DNA of 8,184 nucleotides from Nitrospinota bacterium. GTDB taxonomy: Bacteria > Nitrospinota_A > UBA7883 > JACRLM01. Below the pieces are notes generated by a model, which was given only the letters and a program-made list of their open reading frames with translations, did no database searches and was not told the origin of the DNA. Shown here in pieces: positions 4,738 through 8,184 of this stretch (positions within the stretch are counted from its first letter, which is position 1; each line of letters starts with the position of its first letter). The stretch is taken from NCBI GenBank assembly GCA_015231995.1, contig JADGAO010000034.1, positions 5,965 to 14,148 of the forward strand, given 5' to 3'. The position numbers and the translations under genes were made by a program.

Positions 4738-5745
4738 CTACTCCTCGATCTCTTTTTTCAATTCCGAAATTTTCTTCTCCAGCCTGTCCATCCGTTTGCC
4801 GGAAAGAAGAAATCTTTTATACTCCATGTTCTTCATCGCCATCGGCCCCGCGTAAACGCCCGGCTCCGTAATGTCGGAGTAAACGCCCGTCTTCCCCGCT
4901 ATCAGCGCGCCGGAGCATATCCTCACATGGTCGGCCACCGCCGCCGCCCCGCCGATCATCACGCCGTCCTCCAGCGTCACGGAGCCAGCAAGCCCGCTCA
5001 ATCCGGCGATGACCACGTTTTTTCCGACCTTGCAGTTGTGGCCTATCTGAACCTGGTTGTCTATCTTCGTCCCGCTCCCTATCCGCGTTTCGTCGAGCGT
5101 GGCGCGGTCTATCGAAGTGTTAGCGCCTATCTCCACGTCGTCCTCTATCACCACGCGCCCCAACTGGGGTATCTTGACGTGCGTCCCGTCGCTATCCCGC
5201 ACGTAGCCGAACCCGTCGGAGCCGATAGTGGTGTTGGCGTGTATCCTGCACCGCTCGCCGATTCTAGTTCCACGGTAGACGACCACATTCTCGAAGATGA
5301 CGGTATTCGCGCCGATCTGGCAATCTTCCATGACCCTTGCGCCGTCCCTGATGGAGACGTTATCGCCGATGACGCATCTGGCGCCAACCGTGACGCTCGC
5401 CCCAACGTGGACATTGACGCCGAAAGCAACCCCTTCACCGACTACGGCGGTGGGATGTATCCCCGGAGCAGGGGCAGGCTCGGGCGAAAGTATCGCCGCA
5501 ATCCTGGCGAATACGAGCGCAGGGTTCTTTACGACAAATGAAGGACGGTCGGGAACCACGCCGACTGGAAGAACCAGCGCGCAGGCCTTTGACGACTGAA
5601 CGGAATGCGCCGCCGCCTCATTGGCGGCGAACGATATGTCCGACGGCCCGGCGTTTCCGAGCGACGCCGGTTTCTGGATATCCAGTCCCTCGCCGCCACC
5701 TGTCAGCGAAATCCCGATGGACTCCGCGATAGCTCCAAGCCTCAT
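4738..5745 (-). CDS. lpxD: LpxD, UDP-3-O-acylglucosamine N-acyltransferase
   Basis: LpxD performs the third lipid A step, adding a 3-hydroxyacyl chain from ACP to the 2-amino group of UDP-3-O-acylglucosamine. The 335-residue length fits the family (E. coli 341). The N-terminal uridine-binding domain (about 1-95) includes the SFVVKNPALVFA block (69-80). A beta-helix of hexapeptide repeats follows (about 97-292), opening with HPTAVVGEGV. Key motifs are the GSDGFGY loop (175-181), the NTSIDRAT block (209-216) and QIGHNC with catalytic His236, equivalent to E. coli His239. A charged C-terminal helix (309-335) forms the trimer stalk and ACP contact region. The ATG overlaps the skp stop by one base (TAATG), so translation is probably coupled. 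The final Glu-Glu codons double as the fabZ ribosome-binding site. Confidence 0.96.
   Translation of the reverse strand: MRLGAIAESIGISLTGGGEGLDIQKPASLGNAGPSDISFAANEAAAHSVQSSKACALVLPVGVVPDRPSFVVKNPALVFARIAAILSPEPAPAPGIHPTAVVGEGVAFGVNVHVGASVTVGARCVIGDNVSIRDGARVMEDCQIGANTVIFENVVVYRGTRIGERCRIHANTTIGSDGFGYVRDSDGTHVKIPQLGRVVIEDDVEIGANTSIDRATLDETRIGSGTKIDNQVQIGHNCKVGKNVVIAGLSGLAGSVTLEDGVMIGGAAAVADHVRICSGALIAGKTGVYSDITEPGVYAGPMAMKNMEYKRFLLSGKRMDRLEKKISELKKEIEE
4741..4746 (-). promoter_or_regulatory. Shine-Dalgarno site of fabZ inside lpxD
   Basis: The last two sense codons of lpxD read GAGGAG on the minus strand. They stand 8 nt (stop codon plus five bases) before the fabZ GTG at 4732. This is a good spacing and supports the GTG start. 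Confidence 0.7.
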
Positions 5746-6320
5746 TATTTCTTAGCGGCTTTCTGCTCCTCGTCGTACGCCTTCACTATCGAGGACGAAA
5801 TATCGACGGCTTCATCCGCGTATATCACGGCCCCGCCGATCATGTTGGGCGCGTCTCCCTTATCGAGCACCACAGTGAACCCGTTTTTCTTGGCGTAGTC
5901 CTTGATGATCCTGTTCACGTCGCCGACGAGCTTGCGCATGATCTGCGCCTGCATCTTCTGGAAACTGGATTGAGTGTCTTCCTTGGTGGCCTCAAGGTCG
6001 CGGCGGAGGCGTTTTAGCTCCTGCTCTTTTTCGTTGAGCGCCCCTTCCTTGGCCACAAGCCGCTGACCCTCTATCTCTTTTTCGAGCTTCTTTACGGCCT
6101 CCAGTTTCTTCTCGAGATTGTCCTTTTCTTTCTCCGCCTTAGCCTTCAGCTCCGCCAGGGCCTTTTTACCGGCTTCGGAGTTGTCGAGGATGACCTGTAT
6201 GTTGACTGTCCCGATTTTAACCTTGACCTCAGAGGCGTCGGCCGCCGATCCCGTCCCGGAAAGGACGATCGTGTAAATGGCGGCCGCAACAAAGAAACCC
6301 AAATAGTTTGCAACTCTCAT
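5745..6320 (-). CDS. skp: Skp/OmpH family periplasmic chaperone
   Basis: This 191-residue protein belongs to the Skp/OmpH family, trimeric periplasmic chaperones that hold unfolded outer-membrane proteins and deliver them to BamA. A signal peptide occupies about residues 1-27, with cleavage near GSA/ADA. The body begins with the family strand KIGTVNIQVILDNSEAGKKA (35-54). A long charged coiled coil follows (about 55-135), forming the chaperone tentacles. The return to the core is NGFTVVLDKGD (146-156), then a VIYADEAVDIS segment. The gene starts 5 bp after bamA and its stop overlaps the lpxD ATG. A GGAGGA sits 14 nt before the ATG at 6320, longer than ideal, so initiation may depend on ribosomes finishing bamA. 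No earlier usual start is in frame. Position and length fit Skp of the bamA-skp-lpxD order. Confidence 0.93.
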   Translation of the reverse strand: MRVANYLGFFVAAAIYTIVLSGTGSAADASEVKVKIGTVNIQVILDNSEAGKKALAELKAKAEKEKDNLEKKLEAVKKLEKEIEGQRLVAKEGALNEKEQELKRLRRDLEATKEDTQSSFQKMQAQIMRKLVGDVNRIIKDYAKKNGFTVVLDKGDAPNMIGGAVIYADEAVDISSSIVKAYDEEQKAAKK

Positions 6321-6325
6321 CTTGA

Positions 6326-8184
6326 CTAGAATGCTCCTCCTATCGTGAAGTGGAATTCGCTCGGCGTCTCACCCGTTCTCTGATCAAGCTTGAAGCCGTA
6401 CGCCAGGGAAATGGGGCCAACCGGCGAAAAGAAATGCACGCCGAAACCCCAGCTATGCCTCATCTGCTCCAGGTCGTATAATTTGTCGGTGGTGTTGTTC
6501 CTCTTGTCGTCCCCGCCGTAAACGTTACCCCGGTCGTAGAACAAGAAACCACGGAAATAACGGCTGAAGTGGTATTGTAATTCAGTGTTCAACTGCAGTA
6601 AAGCCTCGCCGCCGATAGCTTCGCCGTTCTCGTCTTTCGGGCCTATGTCGCGTATCGTAAAGCCGCGCAACGTCCTGGGGCCGCCCAAAAAATAACGCTG
6701 GGTGATCGGAACGTTTTGCCCGTCGTAACCGCTGGCCTTGCCGATTTTGCCGTGGAGCATCCCGGTCGTGTTGAACGGCAGGCCTTTGTATATCGTGTAC
6801 TCGCCGGTCAGCCGGTAGTATCTGCCGCTTCCGCCAAGCCCGGCCAGATCGGCGCTGGCCAATATTTTCTGCCCTGCGCTTGGGCTGTACGGATCGTTCC
6901 TGGTGTCGTATGTCAGCGAGGGGAATATGGAGCCTGCGTCATACTTGCCCTCCTGAGCAAGCAGATATGAGCCTGCGGTCTCCCTGCTGATGATGGTCAC
7001 TTCGTTCTGTTCGTACCTGTAGCCTACCCTGCCGTAAAGGTATTCGCCAAGCGCTTTACCGGTCTTCACGGAGCCGCCAGCCGTCCTCGACTCGTATGCG
7101 TCGTATGTGAACGTGTTGTTGTAAGCGTCGAACCCGGCGGACAACTCGCGGTCGAAAACGGCCGGTTCCGTGAAGCTTACGCTGTAGTCCGTGCGCCTGC
7201 TGGATGTGTCTATCGAAAGAGACATCTCCTGCCCGCGCCCAAGCAGGTTGGTCCACTTCAACTGTCCCTGCAACAGCAGATTCTCAAGCGAACTGTAGCC
7301 TACCGACATGGATATCTGCCCGGTGTTCCTCTCGGCCACTTTGACCTCGATATCGAGCAGGTCTTCCTGACGGCTCCTCTGCTCTATCTCGACAGACTCG
7401 AAGAAGCCGAGGTTGTTTATCCTCTGCCTTGTCCTCCGCAGTTTTTCGCTGTCGAACAGCTCCCCTTCCTGCAGGCGGAACTCGCGGCGTATGACTTTGT
7501 CGCGGGTGGCGTCGTTGCCGGCTATCTGTATCTTTCCGAGATAGACCTTACGCCCCTTCTGTGTCTGTATCTTAACGTCAACTGCCTTCGTATCCTCGTG
7601 GGACTCCAAAGCTGGCAAGACGTTGGCGAACGCATACCCCTTGCGCGAATACATCTCCGTTATGTCGAATATGTCCTGGCGGAACTGGCCCCGGTTGAAC
7701 ACGTCTCCGGCCTTGAGCTTTATCTTCTCCATGAGCGCTTCGGAGTCGTACACCTCGTCGCCCACAATCTCCACCTTCCCTACGCGGTACTGGTCGCCCT
7801 CGGAGATTGGGATGGTGACGTATATTTTCCTGGTTTCCTTGTCCACTTCGACTTCGGGGTCGAAAACCTTAACCTTGATGTAGCCGTTGTCGTGATAGAA
7901 GGCCTCCAGCTTCAGCAGGTCGGTCTTCAGCGCGTCTCTCTTGTACGAGCCGCTCTCGGAAACGCTGGAGTACCAGGGGGCTTCCTCCGTCTCGATCTGC
8001 CCCTTGAGCGTCCGCTCCGGGAACGCATTGGCCCCGCGAAACCGCAGGGAGCCGACGGTGATCTTGTGTCCTTCGTCAATGTTGAACTCGACGTCGACCT
8101 GGTTGTCCTTGAGTTTGCGGACGACCGTATGGACGTCGGAGAAGTAAAACCCTTTGTTGCGGTAGACCTGTTTGATACGGTCTT
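6326..8184 (-). CDS. bamA: BamA, outer-membrane protein assembly factor (5' end outside window)
   Basis: BamA is the core beta-barrel insertase of the BAM complex. The frame stays open through 8184, so 618 C-terminal residues are visible. The start, the signal peptide, POTRA1 and most of POTRA2 lie beyond the right edge. The first residues (DRIKQVYRNKGFYFSDV, then IDEGHKI) close a POTRA domain. Three further POTRA repeats begin at TVGSLRFRGAN, YRVGKVEIVG and VYLGKIQIAGND. The last one contains NNLGFFESVEIE and ends in AERNTGQ, the normal junction with the barrel. The 16-strand barrel fills the rest. The Omp85 LRGF motif is encoded at 6659-6670, after FLGGPRT. The C-terminus is FHFTIGGAF, a beta-signal with terminal Phe. 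The in-frame GTG at 7846 is not the start, since POTRA sequence continues upstream of it. skp follows after 5 bp. Confidence 0.96.
   Translation of the reverse strand, partial: DRIKQVYRNKGFYFSDVHTVVRKLKDNQVDVEFNIDEGHKITVGSLRFRGANAFPERTLKGQIETEEAPWYSSVSESGSYKRDALKTDLLKLEAFYHDNGYIKVKVFDPEVEVDKETRKIYVTIPISEGDQYRVGKVEIVGDEVYDSEALMEKIKLKAGDVFNRGQFRQDIFDITEMYSRKGYAFANVLPALESHEDTKAVDVKIQTQKGRKVYLGKIQIAGNDATRDKVIRREFRLQEGELFDSEKLRRTRQRINNLGFFESVEIEQRSRQEDLLDIEVKVAERNTGQISMSVGYSSLENLLLQGQLKWTNLLGRGQEMSLSIDTSSRRTDYSVSFTEPAVFDRELSAGFDAYNNTFTYDAYESRTAGGSVKTGKALGEYLYGRVGYRYEQNEVTIISRETAGSYLLAQEGKYDAGSIFPSLTYDTRNDPYSPSAGQKILASADLAGLGGSGRYYRLTGEYTIYKGLPFNTTGMLHGKIGKASGYDGQNVPITQRYFLGGPRTLRGFTIRDIGPKDENGEAIGGEALLQLNTELQYHFSRYFRGFLFYDRGNVYGGDDKRNNTTDKLYDLEQMRHSWGFGVHFFSPVGPISLAYGFKLDQRTGETPSEFHFTIGGAF
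6335..6340 (-). promoter_or_regulatory. Likely Shine-Dalgarno site of skp inside bamA
   Basis: The Gly-Gly codons near the BamA C-terminus read GGAGGA on the minus strand, 14 nt before the skp ATG at 6320. The spacing is long for direct initiation, so its use is uncertain. The sequence may simply be forced by the conserved beta-signal. Confidence 0.4.

Noticed and set aside
4927..5541. Plus-strand open frame of 204 codons opposite lpxD
   Set aside because: This is a shadow frame of the hexapeptide repeats of LpxD on the other strand.
6326..7846. BamA as a 506-residue protein starting at the GTG at 7846
   Set aside because: The frame continues open to the window edge with clear POTRA sequence, so 7846 is an internal Val codon.
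1..8184. CRISPR array, tRNA/rRNA, transposase, toxin-antitoxin or phage genes
   Set aside because: No direct-repeat array, RNA gene or mobile-element coding sequence was recognisable. All long frames are explained by envelope genes.

Overview
The window comes from a Gram-negative (diderm, lipopolysaccharide-making) bacterium with moderately high GC. It carries the 3' part of the classical outer-membrane biogenesis and lipid A cluster: bamA, skp/ompH, lpxD, fabZ and lpxA, all on the minus strand and tightly packed. Small accessory envelope genes follow. A DUF4911 protein beside an RlpA lipoprotein, and the palindrome family described below, are things I associate with uncultured deltaproteobacteria-grade, Nitrospirota or Nitrospinota lineages. 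That placement is an inference from gene content, and I cannot name a genus.

Layout from left to right: (1) a complete AI-2E/PerM-type membrane protein on the plus strand (2-1093). (2) On the minus strand, a secreted DUF4124 plus retropepsin-like protein (1048-1731), whose 3' end overlaps the membrane-protein gene. (3) rlpA (1734-2507), 2 bp upstream of the protease gene and so probably its operon partner. (4) A short DUF4911 gene on the plus strand (2544-2807), divergent from rlpA. (5) A LEA14-like lipoprotein gene on the minus strand (2817-3455), with a 60-bp near-perfect palindrome inserted in its signal-peptide region. (6) lpxA, fabZ, lpxD, skp and bamA on the minus strand (3496 to the right edge). 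bamA is cut off at its 5' end. No gene-free stretch exceeds 100 bp.

How the genes work together: BamA inserts outer-membrane beta-barrels, and Skp escorts the unfolded barrels to it. LpxA and LpxD perform the first and third steps of lipid A synthesis, and FabZ belongs to the fatty-acid cycle that supplies their hydroxyacyl-ACP substrates. The five genes are separated by -1 to 5 bp, and several ribosome-binding sites lie inside the preceding coding sequence, so translation is probably coupled. lpxI or lpxH and lpxB, which often follow lpxA, are not here. The LEA14 lipoprotein takes that place.

Most of the window is conserved housekeeping envelope DNA, and I see no defence, mobile or secondary-metabolite system. 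The two points most worth following are the in-phase palindrome in the lipoprotein gene and an LpxA that keeps its catalytic histidines but lacks the usual QDLKY-type nucleotide-sugar-binding segment.
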